NCBI GenBank assembly: GCA_014595895.1
Contig: JABUKB010000005.1
Location: 62,001 to 126,000, forward strand
Direction: 5' to 3'
DNA from: Lysinibacillus odysseyi
GTDB lineage: Bacteria; Bacillota; Bacilli; Bacillales_A; Planococcaceae
DNA: 64,000 nt
Positions 54,016 to 62,670 of the stretch are shown here, piece by piece. Made by a program: the position numbers and the translations under genes. Under the pieces are notes generated by a model. It was not told where the DNA came from. It did not search any database and was given only the letters and a program-made list of their open reading frames with translations. Each line of letters opens with the position of its first letter. The stretch's first letter is position 1.

Positions 54016-57000
54016 TTAAGGGGTATTTGGTGGTCTTTGGATAACCTTCTTTACTACGTTCGATACGTTTCCGTAACTATCTGTCAGTACGATATAAATA
54101 GATGTATCATTATCAGCACGGAACACTTGGTTTGTATTACTTGGTGCTTCAAATGGAACATATGCTAGTAAGTTTTCAATCTTATGAGTACCAAACAAAT
54201 CCGAAACTTCTGTTGTTGCATTTATGATGACATCCGCTGTGATTTCTCCTGATAAAGAAGTTGCCTGCATATAATGGAGCTTCATCCCTGGATAATTATA
54301 TCCGCCCTTCAAGCCGACATCTAGACCTTTACTTTCAGATACCCCGCCTCCTCGATCTTCTAATGATAATCGGCGTAAGTTTGCATACACAATTTCCATT
54401 GGCATCTCACGATACACATAAATAGCTTGATAAGCAGATGTATCGGCTGAATTCACTGTGAATGTATTCATAATTGTGTTACTTTGTTTATCCCGTAATA
54501 CCGTTCCTGTGCCATTCTTTAATGTCATGCGTAGGCTCTCTTTATCTTTGAATGTGCCTGTTAATGTGACAATTAACTTATGTTCAATATTTTTACCGTC
54601 TTTGTCCTTCGCATGTTCAATTCCGCTAATCGTCACTGTAGAACCTGTACCTGTTCCCAGGTGTGGTGTCACAAGCAATTCGGCAAAATTCGCATAGCTT
54701 GAACCAGTAGGTAACTGAACAGCCTCTGAAAATGTCAGTTCTAGCCGTGCCGGTAACTGTTGCTTGACGCTACCATCTGCATTTGTCTCAAAGTTAGCAT
54801 TGACACGACGCGCTAGCGACAGTGACTTTGCAGGCCACGAATATTCATCATGACCAATGAGGCGTGGTTTTAATTGATCAAAATATTTTAATGTAACCTT
54901 CTTTGTATTCGTAACTTCAGAGCTTGTTTGTCCTGCTAATGCCTCTGCCTGACTTGTAGCCCATGTTTTTAAACCCTTCATTGTAATGTCAAGTGTCTGG
55001 TCATGCGTGAGGTAATACGCAATATAAGTATTAGCTACTGGGATATCACTCTCCGCAATCGTTGTTTTATAACCTAGTTTTAGCGTCGCCTCTCGTCCAT
55101 TCTCCGCTAACGTTATATTCTTTATTTCTAAATATTTATTTAAATTACCCTCCAATATATAGTTTGCTCTACTTTCAACTGTTGCCTTATCCATTGTCGC
55201 GTTGAATTTCATCTGGAAGTCGAATGTATAATTACTATTTCCTACATCTGTATAGTCAGCTGGATAATAAAATGTTTTGTCATCTATACCTGGTGGCGGA
55301 TTATTAGGAATACCTGCAAATGTGAAGCTTTCTAAGTCCCAATCCCTTTTATTTGGCAGGAAGTACTGCACCTCAACATTTGAATAGTTACCGTTCCGAT
55401 CGCGCATTACCATATAAATATAGTAACCATCACTATTACTTTCAATTTTTGTTGGATCATAGTAGATATTAAACGCATTGCGACCTTCTAACTTTGGATC
55501 CTTTCCGTCTCCTACAACCGCCTCCCCAGAACCTGAAGCGAGTGCAAAGCTCTTTTGAAACAAATCATCCAATTTATAATTATCGCGCGGGAATACTACC
55601 TGTGACACAAGCGGTTTTTTTACACCTTCTCCTGGCTTTGCTGGCATGATTAAATAATAATACGTTCCTGTATAGTTCCCGTTAAACGTCACTTTATTGC
55701 TATGAATAGTCGTAACACCTGTTAGAGCATCCCTTTTTTCTTGCGGCATATCTGCAAGTACCGGGTTCGTCACTGTTGGATTAACGACCAGATTCGATAA
55801 GATAGGTGTCGTATACGCTTTATACGTATAAGTCGCCATATTATTTGTAAGGTTATCGAGAATTTTATTGCCCGCCATATCTTCTACATTGCGTATAGTG
55901 ATTGTCAAAGTATCATTGTTTACAAAAGCAGCCATCGATGGAATTTCTAATGTAACCTTTCTGCCATCTGTAGATAATGTCGCTTTATACGGACGATCTT
56001 TTAGGTTCCCCGTTCCGCCCAGTGTATAGTTCGCCACGTTGGTTGCAGTGGTCGGATCTAGTTGTTCGGAGAATGTTAAGACCACTTTCGTTGGTTCACG
56101 ATCAATATTCGTAATATCACTATTATCCAATACGGTTTTCGTCAGTCTCGGTGGTACATTATCTAGTGCCTGTGTCCAAAATGGTCCTGAGTAACTAATT
56201 TCTCCGTCTTTCGTGGCTGAAGGATTACCAGACAAATCGGTCATGACCATATACACCGTATACTGCGTTTGAGCACTGAGACCTCTATGTGTAAAGGAAA
56301 CGCCTGACACCACATCCTGTGCCGTCACAATCTGTTCAGGCTGTTTCATTATTTCTTCCAACTTCGGCGCAGTTGCTGAAGATGGGAGCACCATATACCG
56401 GTAGCGCCCTGGTTCACTCGGACGGAAGGAAATTTGAGCCCTTGTCCCGCCAATAAGACCTTCTCCCTTTAGGTTCGTAATAACAGGTGGTGTACCATCA
56501 CGTGTCTCAAAGTTACGAGATACTTTTTCTGAAACATTCCCTGCTTCATCCACTGCCACCATATAAATGACGTATTTCGTCTCTTGCTCTAATGACACAT
56601 TGAAGGAAGCGTAGTAGTTGCTTCCTGTTCCCATTAGTCGTCCGCCTTGTTTATTCTCTAAAATATCCCGGATTGTTGGTGGACGTTCTCCAGCTTTTAA
56701 AATCATGTAGTAGTACTGACCTGCTTCATTCACACGCACGTCAAACTGCACTTTGCTGCCGTCTACCTTGTCATCTAAACCTAGAATAGAAGGATCATCC
56801 AAATCAGGAATAATTGTCTCGCCCACAGGGTCTCGGTCTACTTTATCTCCATCTTTATCGATAATATTGCCGATTTTGCCGTCATCCTTGATGAAGTCAT
56901 TGAATACATCACTTGGCATAGCACCTGGTGGAATGATGATCGTATGAATATATGTGTAGTCCCCAAGGTCTGTCCACCCATTTTTCGAATCAATAATTAA

Positions 57001-58431
57001 CTTATTAATATAGCTATCACTATTGATATAGAAATTTTTTGGTGTATTTTTATAAGCTGTGCCGATATCACTCACACCATACATCTTTGTATTAACATCT
57101 GTATCAATATATAACGTCTTTATATCTGCATACATTTCATATTCGCGCACATTGCCCGTCACCGTGACATGCGGGAGTTCATATTGAGCTGCCACATGTG
57201 TACGGTTTGCCTGAATAATTAAACGGCTAATTGTACTATTCGTAAAATCAATATATTTCTCAATCGTCCCCATGCGCGGAACCGGAGAGGTAGGTGTCGT
57301 TGGTATTCCTTCAAATGAACCGTCTGGCTCTTCGTCCACTTCATCCTTTCCTCCGCCCCAATCGATAAAGCCGAATTTCCCTAGACTTGCGATTTTTGCA
57401 TTGGAAAGCGGATTGAATTTACTGATGGTACGCGGTGCTTGTTCGGCAACCGTCACGGAACCTGTTAATTTCCAGTTTTTAAACTGCAAGTAGTTTCCTT
57501 GAATAACGACTTCTCCAGCAAATGTAGATTGGTTGCCATCGAATATCAAGAGCCGATTTTTTGTTCCTTCGGCGTTGATTGTTAGTTTAGATACAGATTT
57601 TAATGTATTGCCGATAATCTGCCCGTCAATATGAGCTCCTTTTAAAACAGCTTTGTTTTTTTCATTGAAAAGATTGCGCAGGGAAGCATCTATATAATGT
57701 TTTGCACCGTTAATATATACATAACTCCCTGAAATATCTCCAATTTCCTTTACCTTGCTTGCTTGGGCATTGATATTTTCTGCACGCATAATGAACGATG
57801 CCAGCTGACCCCTTGTTACTGCCTTGCTTGGTGAATATGTAACAGGTGTAGTCCCTTGGGTAACCCCTAGATCATATAAAGTTTGAATGTAATACTTATT
57901 TTGATTGGTAGCTGTCACATCGCTAAACTCATGCGTTAGCTTTGCGGCAAGTTGAAATTCATAACCTAATGTTAAAATCTTGGCCATTTGGTTACGTGTG
58001 ATTGGTTCATTCGGACGGAATGTTTTATCAATATAGCCCGTCATAGTGTTTTCTTTTGAATACCCACTAATAATTTTTGCTTCTGCTAATGCCGCTATAT
58101 ACGGATAATAGCTATTCCCAGGAGGCACGTCTGTAAAACCTGGATTTTTAGGGGTTTTAATATTCAGTCCTAGTGCTTGCGACAACATTTTCGCCGCATG
58201 TCCACGCGTTACACGATTGCCTGGACGGAATGTACCGTCTTCGTAGCCCGAAATATAACCTCTACTATATAATTCCATGATGGATTCATAATGTGTATGT
58301 TTTTCATCTACATCTGAAAAGGTCGGCTTTGCTTTTGTTGGTACAGCTGGCGCTACCACTGTGATACCGCTCGCTGCTAATACCGTTGCAACTACCGCCT
58401 TATTTACCTTGTGAAACTGCTTCTTTTCCAC
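54016..58431 (-). CDS. SLH-domain surface protein, 1,471 aa
   Basis: Exported, cell-wall-bound protein. After a signal peptide (about residues 1-34) come three SLH domains (about 38-82, 99-152, 169-218) that bind pyruvylated wall polymer. A middle region (about 225-540) has beta-rich repeats. The rest contains several Ig-like/SbsA-type domains, some with repeated phrases such as PPRLTKTVLDNS and GNILDNL-like ends. No enzyme motif is seen. GTG at 58431 is chosen because AAGGGG lies ten bases upstream and the signal peptide starts there; the ATG at 58500 has no ribosome site. It ends RPPNTP without an LPXTG anchor. Confidence 0.88.
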   Translation of the reverse strand: MEKKQFHKVNKAVVATVLAASGITVVAPAVPTKAKPTFSDVDEKHTHYESIMELYSRGYISGYEDGTFRPGNRVTRGHAAKMLSQALGLNIKTPKNPGFTDVPPGNSYYPYIAALAEAKIISGYSKENTMTGYIDKTFRPNEPITRNQMAKILTLGYEFQLAAKLTHEFSDVTATNQNKYYIQTLYDLGVTQGTTPVTYSPSKAVTRGQLASFIMRAENINAQASKVKEIGDISGSYVYINGAKHYIDASLRNLFNEKNKAVLKGAHIDGQIIGNTLKSVSKLTINAEGTKNRLLIFDGNQSTFAGEVVIQGNYLQFKNWKLTGSVTVAEQAPRTISKFNPLSNAKIASLGKFGFIDWGGGKDEVDEEPDGSFEGIPTTPTSPVPRMGTIEKYIDFTNSTISRLIIQANRTHVAAQYELPHVTVTGNVREYEMYADIKTLYIDTDVNTKMYGVSDIGTAYKNTPKNFYINSDSYINKLIIDSKNGWTDLGDYTYIHTIIIPPGAMPSDVFNDFIKDDGKIGNIIDKDGDKVDRDPVGETIIPDLDDPSILGLDDKVDGSKVQFDVRVNEAGQYYYMILKAGERPPTIRDILENKQGGRLMGTGSNYYASFNVSLEQETKYVIYMVAVDEAGNVSEKVSRNFETRDGTPPVITNLKGEGLIGGTRAQISFRPSEPGRYRYMVLPSSATAPKLEEIMKQPEQIVTAQDVVSGVSFTHRGLSAQTQYTVYMVMTDLSGNPSATKDGEISYSGPFWTQALDNVPPRLTKTVLDNSDITNIDREPTKVVLTFSEQLDPTTATNVANYTLGGTGNLKDRPYKATLSTDGRKVTLEIPSMAAFVNNDTLTITIRNVEDMAGNKILDNLTNNMATYTYKAYTTPILSNLVVNPTVTNPVLADMPQEKRDALTGVTTIHSNKVTFNGNYTGTYYYLIMPAKPGEGVKKPLVSQVVFPRDNYKLDDLFQKSFALASGSGEAVVGDGKDPKLEGRNAFNIYYDPTKIESNSDGYYIYMVMRDRNGNYSNVEVQYFLPNKRDWDLESFTFAGIPNNPPPGIDDKTFYYPADYTDVGNSNYTFDFQMKFNATMDKATVESRANYILEGNLNKYLEIKNITLAENGREATLKLGYKTTIAESDIPVANTYIAYYLTHDQTLDITMKGLKTWATSQAEALAGQTSSEVTNTKKVTLKYFDQLKPRLIGHDEYSWPAKSLSLARRVNANFETNADGSVKQQLPARLELTFSEAVQLPTGSSYANFAELLVTPHLGTGTGSTVTISGIEHAKDKDGKNIEHKLIVTLTGTFKDKESLRMTLKNGTGTVLRDKQSNTIMNTFTVNSADTSAYQAIYVYREMPMEIVYANLRRLSLEDRGGGVSESKGLDVGLKGGYNYPGMKLHYMQATSLSGEITADVIINATTEVSDLFGTHKIENLLAYVPFEAPSNTNQVFRADNDTSIYIVLTDSYGNVSNVVKKVIQRPPNTP

Positions 58432-58482
58432 CGCAGACCAACCCCTTTGCTTTATCAAATATCTCTTTATTATTATCTTTAT

Positions 58483-58496
58483 CCTGTCCTGACAGG
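58483..58496. promoter_or_regulatory. Perfect dyad in the SLH gene leader
   Basis: CCTGTCCTGACAGG, a 6-2-6 inverted repeat, about 50 bases before the SLH gene start. It could be an operator or a leader hairpin. The rest of the divergent gap (58497-58961) is very AT-rich with no other gene. Confidence 0.55.
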
Positions 58497-58961
58497 TCAT
58501 TATTACATTTTTGCTTACGTTATTATATCGGCTTGTCTAGCGCAAACATTCAATGTTTATAGAAATTAATATCATTTCTTATATGAGATATGGTTGGAGT
58601 TTTCTACAACGCCCTAAAATAAAGACCTATAAAAATTCATTATTTTACCTTCACTATTTAGACATAAAATAAATTTTAGATTTCCATAGATATGATATAT
58701 TTGATTATTCGAGAACTTATTATAATATTTAACTTTTTATTTATTGATTCTTTAGTTATTTTTTAGTTACATATTACTAATTTTTAAATAAAAATACCCT
58801 TTTATATTATCTTATATTATTATATTTTTAGGTCTTTTCTATCGTATTGTTTTTATATAATTTTTTGCCAGATGAATCACAAAATCTCTTTTATGTACAT
58901 TTTGATTCTATAATTATATTCTTTTAATAAATATATTAGAGAAAGAAGATGGCCATCTATT

Positions 58962-60128
58962 ATGAAAAAATTTTCAGCAGTAATCGCCGTCATTGTTTTT
59001 ACGATGTTATTATTTAATTTTACGAATACGGCGGAAGCAAAAACTTGGGAAAGATTCTCAGATGTTCCGTTACAGAAAGAATGGAAAATTAAATTCAATC
59101 GGCATATCGACCCAGCATCAGTAACTGATAAAGTGGAATTAAGACAAGTAGCAACAAATGCGAAATTGCAAATTACGACAGTAGTGGAAGACAATACACT
59201 TTATGTGAAACCAGCTCAAGCCCTGCAGCATCACACGGATTATATTTTGACAATCGGGAACGGTATCCATGATTTACAAGGGAAACAAATGAAGACTGCC
59301 ACAACGGTTCCATTTACTACAAAGGCTAGCGCAAATTACAAGACGCTAGAATCTGAATATCAAATGGACTGGAAAATCGATGCATCCCAATATACAAATT
59401 TCTATTTGGTTGGTTCTTCTCAAAATAAAGATGTCGGTGGTTATGAAACAAGGAAAGGTACATCTATTTTCGGTATTGCCGTAGGAGCTAGTGCTGGTAC
59501 GGTACAGCAAAAATATGGACAACCTTTAGAGTCTATCAGAAAAGGCAATACGCAATATATACAAAATTATACAGATAATTACGGGAACACAACGAGCGGA
59601 ACCTATTTAATTGATGATTACTATGTTACGTTCTTCTATGATATTCATAAAAACAATATTGTGCGCTCTGTACAATGGGTTAGTGCAGCAACAGAAGCCA
59701 CAAAGCCTACATTTTTCCGCACAAATATTACGGAAAATTACCGAGTATCACAAGAGGAACTCATGGTTCATTTAATAAATGAGGCTCGTGTAGCAGAAGG
59801 TTTAGACCCGCTGACTTATACACCACAATATAATAGTATTGCACGCCAGCATAGCGCTGATATGGCCGCTCATAATTATTTTAGCCATACTGACCGTAAT
59901 GGCAATGACGCCGGAGAACGTATGCAAGCTGGCAATCTAAGATTTTCATGGTATGGTGAAAACTTAGCTTATGGTCAATATAGTGCCATTCATGCACATG
60001 AGGCCCTGATGAATTCAGCTGGTCACCGCGCTAATATTTTACGTCCTAACTTTACGCATGTTTTTGTAGGAGCAGAGTACAAATCAGACGGTACACCGTA
60101 CTTCACAATTAACTTCTACCGACCATAG
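58962..60128 (+). CDS. Secreted CAP-domain protein
   Basis: A 388-aa exported protein. Signal peptide (about residues 1-26, ending AEAKTW), an Ig-like SbsA-type domain (about 38-125), a CAP-associated N-terminal domain (about 150-250) and a C-terminal CAP/SCP domain (about 265-388) with the motifs LINEARVAEGLDPL, HSADMAAHNYFSHTD and GENLAYG. The CAP domain is shared with pathogenesis-related and venom proteins; the bacterial role is unknown. AGAAAGAAGA precedes the ATG. Confidence 0.9.
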   Translation: MKKFSAVIAVIVFTMLLFNFTNTAEAKTWERFSDVPLQKEWKIKFNRHIDPASVTDKVELRQVATNAKLQITTVVEDNTLYVKPAQALQHHTDYILTIGNGIHDLQGKQMKTATTVPFTTKASANYKTLESEYQMDWKIDASQYTNFYLVGSSQNKDVGGYETRKGTSIFGIAVGASAGTVQQKYGQPLESIRKGNTQYIQNYTDNYGNTTSGTYLIDDYYVTFFYDIHKNNIVRSVQWVSAATEATKPTFFRTNITENYRVSQEELMVHLINEARVAEGLDPLTYTPQYNSIARQHSADMAAHNYFSHTDRNGNDAGERMQAGNLRFSWYGENLAYGQYSAIHAHEALMNSAGHRANILRPNFTHVFVGAEYKSDGTPYFTINFYRP

Positions 60129-60131
60129 CAG

Positions 60132-60180
60132 ACAAAAAAGAGCCATATGAAGCAAGCTTCATATGGCTCTTCTATTATTT
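60132..60180. terminator. Bidirectional terminator between CAP and DUF2187 genes
   Basis: A perfect 15-bp stem (60139-60153 with 60156-60170), A-run and T-run on either side. Confidence 0.92.
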
Positions 60181-60181
60181 T

Positions 60182-60406
60182 TTAAGCTAATTCTTTATTT
60201 GCGTTTGCCTTATAAGTCACTCGATAGTTTTTATCATTTACTACCGTTAAATCATTTGGCAGTTCCTCTTGAATCTTTTCGTATGATTCATCAGATAGCT
60301 TAACGATGACTGAGTTTTCGTAACGTTTCATAACCATCCCCTCTAAAGTATGACCGAAACGTTCAAATACAACTCCATCATAGATTTGTGCTTTTGGACA
60401 ATTCAT
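60182..60406 (-). CDS. DUF2187-family protein (74 aa)
   Basis: A 74-aa protein with a beta-rich core (GHTLEGMVMKRYENSVIVKL) typical of DUF2187, a KOW-like small domain of unknown role in Bacillales. The ribosome site AAGGGGG is eight bases before ATG at 60406. Stand-alone. Confidence 0.8.
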   Translation of the reverse strand: MNCPKAQIYDGVVFERFGHTLEGMVMKRYENSVIVKLSDESYEKIQEELPNDLTVVNDKNYRVTYKANANKELA

Positions 60407-60654
60407 CTTTCATTCCCCCTTCTGACTTACAGGTAGTTTCCCTCATACCTCATAAATGAAACATCTAAAGGCAATTCACAGCAAAAACACCCTAATTCAC
60501 TCGAAATATTGAAATTTTTCTAACCCCTTTTTAAATATATTACCCTAAATCTTTACATATGTCCTGTAATTTTCTGAAAATTTGTTCTATAATTGCATTA
60601 TAATTTATTGTTTTATAACTATAACTGTTATATTACTATTTTTATTACCAATTC

Positions 60655-60663
60655 TGTTATAAT
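60655..60663 (+). promoter_or_regulatory. Extended -10 promoter of the CoA-transferase gene
   Basis: TG-T-TATAAT, about 32 bases before the ATG at 60695. No strong -35 is visible, consistent with an extended -10 promoter. The gap upstream to 60407 is AT-rich. Confidence 0.55.
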
Positions 60664-60694
60664 ACAGTAAAGGGACTACGAGGGGGATATGAAA

Positions 60695-61879
60695 ATGTCA
60701 ATTTTGAACGGCTTAAAAATTTTAGATTTTTCATCATTATTACCAGGACCACTTGCGACGATGATGTTTGCGGATTTAGGGGCCGATGTTATTCATATTG
60801 AGTCTGCTAAAAGAGTAGATTTGATGCGCATCATGCCGCCTTATGATGAAAATCATGAATCATATATTCATCAACATTTAAACCGTTCTAAACGTTCACT
60901 TACACTGAATTTAAAAACACCGGAAGCGGTGAAAATCATCAAGGATCTAGTTGCAGAGTATGACATCATTGTAGAGGGCTTTCGACCTGGAGTAATGAAA
61001 CGTCTCGAGCTCGATTACGAGACACTAAAGGAAATCAATCCAGGACTCATTTATTGCTCGATTACAGGCTATGGACAGACAGGACCATTCGCTAACCGTC
61101 CAGGTCATGACAATAACTACTTATCCGTTGCAGGTGTTCTTGACCACTCACGCCACAAAAATAAGAGACCTGTTGCGATGGGAATTCAAATAGCCGATGT
61201 TGCCGGCGGGACATTGCATGCAGCAGTAGGGGTGCTAGCTGCGGCATTGCACCGTGAAAAAACGGGTGAAGGGAAGTACATTGATGTCTCGATGACCGAT
61301 GCTACCTTCACGATGAATGCTTTATACGGGGCACAATACTTCGGCAGCGGTCGCAGCCCTCAGCCTGAGGAAGAAATTTTAAATGGCGGCACATTCTATG
61401 ACTACTATCAAACAAAAGATGATCGGTTCTTTTCTGTAGGCAGCTTAGAGCCACAATTCCGTAAGCTATTATGTGAAGCACTCGACATACCAGAGTTAAT
61501 CGATAGTACATTCAATGATTCACACTATACACAAATGCGATTTAAAGAAGCCATTTGCGATGCTTTCAAGACAAAAACTTTTGATGAGTGGCTGCTTATT
61601 TTCAATGAGGATTTCCACGGCTGTGTGGAACCTGTCTTAACATTTGAAGAAGCCTGCGAGCATCCTCAAATTTTAGCACGCGATTTACTAGTCGATGTGC
61701 CAAAAGCAGATGGTACAACCCAGCGTCAAATTGGTACAGCCATTAAATTTGATAGCGTTCAGCCTACTTATAAGTTTGTCGGAGTGAAAATCGGTGAGCA
61801 TACAGACACGATTTTAAAAGAAGCAGGCTATTCAGACGAAACGATCCAGTCATTACGCGAAAAAGGCATTTTAACTTAA
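60695..61879 (+). CDS. CaiB/BaiF-family CoA-transferase, alpha-methylacyl-CoA racemase-like
   Basis: A 394-aa class III CoA-transferase-fold enzyme. H138 in GHDNNYLSVAG and D168 in IQIADVAGG are 30 residues apart, the same spacing as the catalytic His126 and Asp156 of Mycobacterium alpha-methylacyl-CoA racemase (MCR). That favours racemisation of 2-methylacyl-CoA over CoA transfer. ATG at 60695 is preferred because GAGGGGG is eight bases upstream; 60689 is too close to it. Stand-alone gene. Confidence 0.85.
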   Translation: MSILNGLKILDFSSLLPGPLATMMFADLGADVIHIESAKRVDLMRIMPPYDENHESYIHQHLNRSKRSLTLNLKTPEAVKIIKDLVAEYDIIVEGFRPGVMKRLELDYETLKEINPGLIYCSITGYGQTGPFANRPGHDNNYLSVAGVLDHSRHKNKRPVAMGIQIADVAGGTLHAAVGVLAAALHREKTGEGKYIDVSMTDATFTMNALYGAQYFGSGRSPQPEEEILNGGTFYDYYQTKDDRFFSVGSLEPQFRKLLCEALDIPELIDSTFNDSHYTQMRFKEAICDAFKTKTFDEWLLIFNEDFHGCVEPVLTFEEACEHPQILARDLLVDVPKADGTTQRQIGTAIKFDSVQPTYKFVGVKIGEHTDTILKEAGYSDETIQSLREKGILT

Positions 61880-61893
61880 ATTATTCCTGCTTT

Positions 61894-61931
61894 AAGGAGC
61901 AGATTCCACACGAGGAATCTGCTCCTTTTTT
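61894..61931 (+). terminator. Terminator after the CoA-transferase gene
   Basis: A perfect 14-bp stem (61894-61907 with 61914-61927), then T residues. Confidence 0.92.
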
Positions 61932-62059
61932 ATTAATCCTTTTATTTTTGAATCCTTTTGGTAAGTATTTCGTATGTAAAATTAAAGAATATTTAAGGAA
62001 ATCTTTAGGAAATATAAAACTCTAGTTGGTACGATAGGTAAACAAAGAGGTGAAAAAAA

Positions 62060-62620
62060 ATGGCGAAAACTATTTATATTGTCTTAACAGAAACAGGGTC
62101 CTTATTATCCCGTGCTATTAAACTTTATACACAGGATCGCTTTAACCATATTTCTATCGCGCTTGACCCTGGGCTTAAAGAAATGTATAGCTTTGGACGG
62201 AAAAAGGAAAACAACCCCTGGATCGGCGGATTTGTTCGGGAGGATATCGATTCAAAATTGTTGCGTCATGCGGCGTGCGCTATTTATACATATACGATTT
62301 CTGACAGCCAGTACCTGGCTTTACGGCGGGAACTTGCTTATTTCAAGCGGTATCAGCACCGTTTCCGTTATAACTTTTTAGGCTTAATTTTTGTTCCTTG
62401 CCAAATTCGACTCAAGCGAGAGCATGCTTTCTTTTGCTCGCAGTTTATTGCAACATTATTTTCACGTGCAGGGATTCAACATGATCTATGCCCGTACTTC
62501 ACACGACCGATGGAGTTTAAGATGCTGCCGCGTGTTCAATTAGTCTATCGCGGGACTATAGCCCACTATCAGTCAATGCATGGACAAGCCCGTACCCCCT
62601 TGTTAAATAAGTGCTTGTAA
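62060..62620 (+). CDS. Permuted papain-like (NlpC/P60-type) cysteine peptidase fold protein
   Basis: A 186-aa protein with H30 in RFNHISIALD and C126 in HAFFCSQFIATLF, the order (His before Cys) of the permuted papain-like family such as YiiX/YaeF. Activity would be amidase or thioesterase; the substrate is not known. No signal peptide. AGAGGTG precedes ATG at 62060. Confidence 0.72.
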   Translation: MAKTIYIVLTETGSLLSRAIKLYTQDRFNHISIALDPGLKEMYSFGRKKENNPWIGGFVREDIDSKLLRHAACAIYTYTISDSQYLALRRELAYFKRYQHRFRYNFLGLIFVPCQIRLKREHAFFCSQFIATLFSRAGIQHDLCPYFTRPMEFKMLPRVQLVYRGTIAHYQSMHGQARTPLLNKCL

Positions 62621-62651
62621 AAAATAGCCCCGCTAAAATATAGCGGAGGCT
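62619..62651 (-). terminator. Terminator of the acetamidase gene
   Basis: AGCC-CCGCT and AGCGG-A-GGCT form a stem with a bulge; six T residues follow on the minus strand. Confidence 0.8.
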
Positions 62652-62670
62652 GTTTGGGACATTGATTTAT

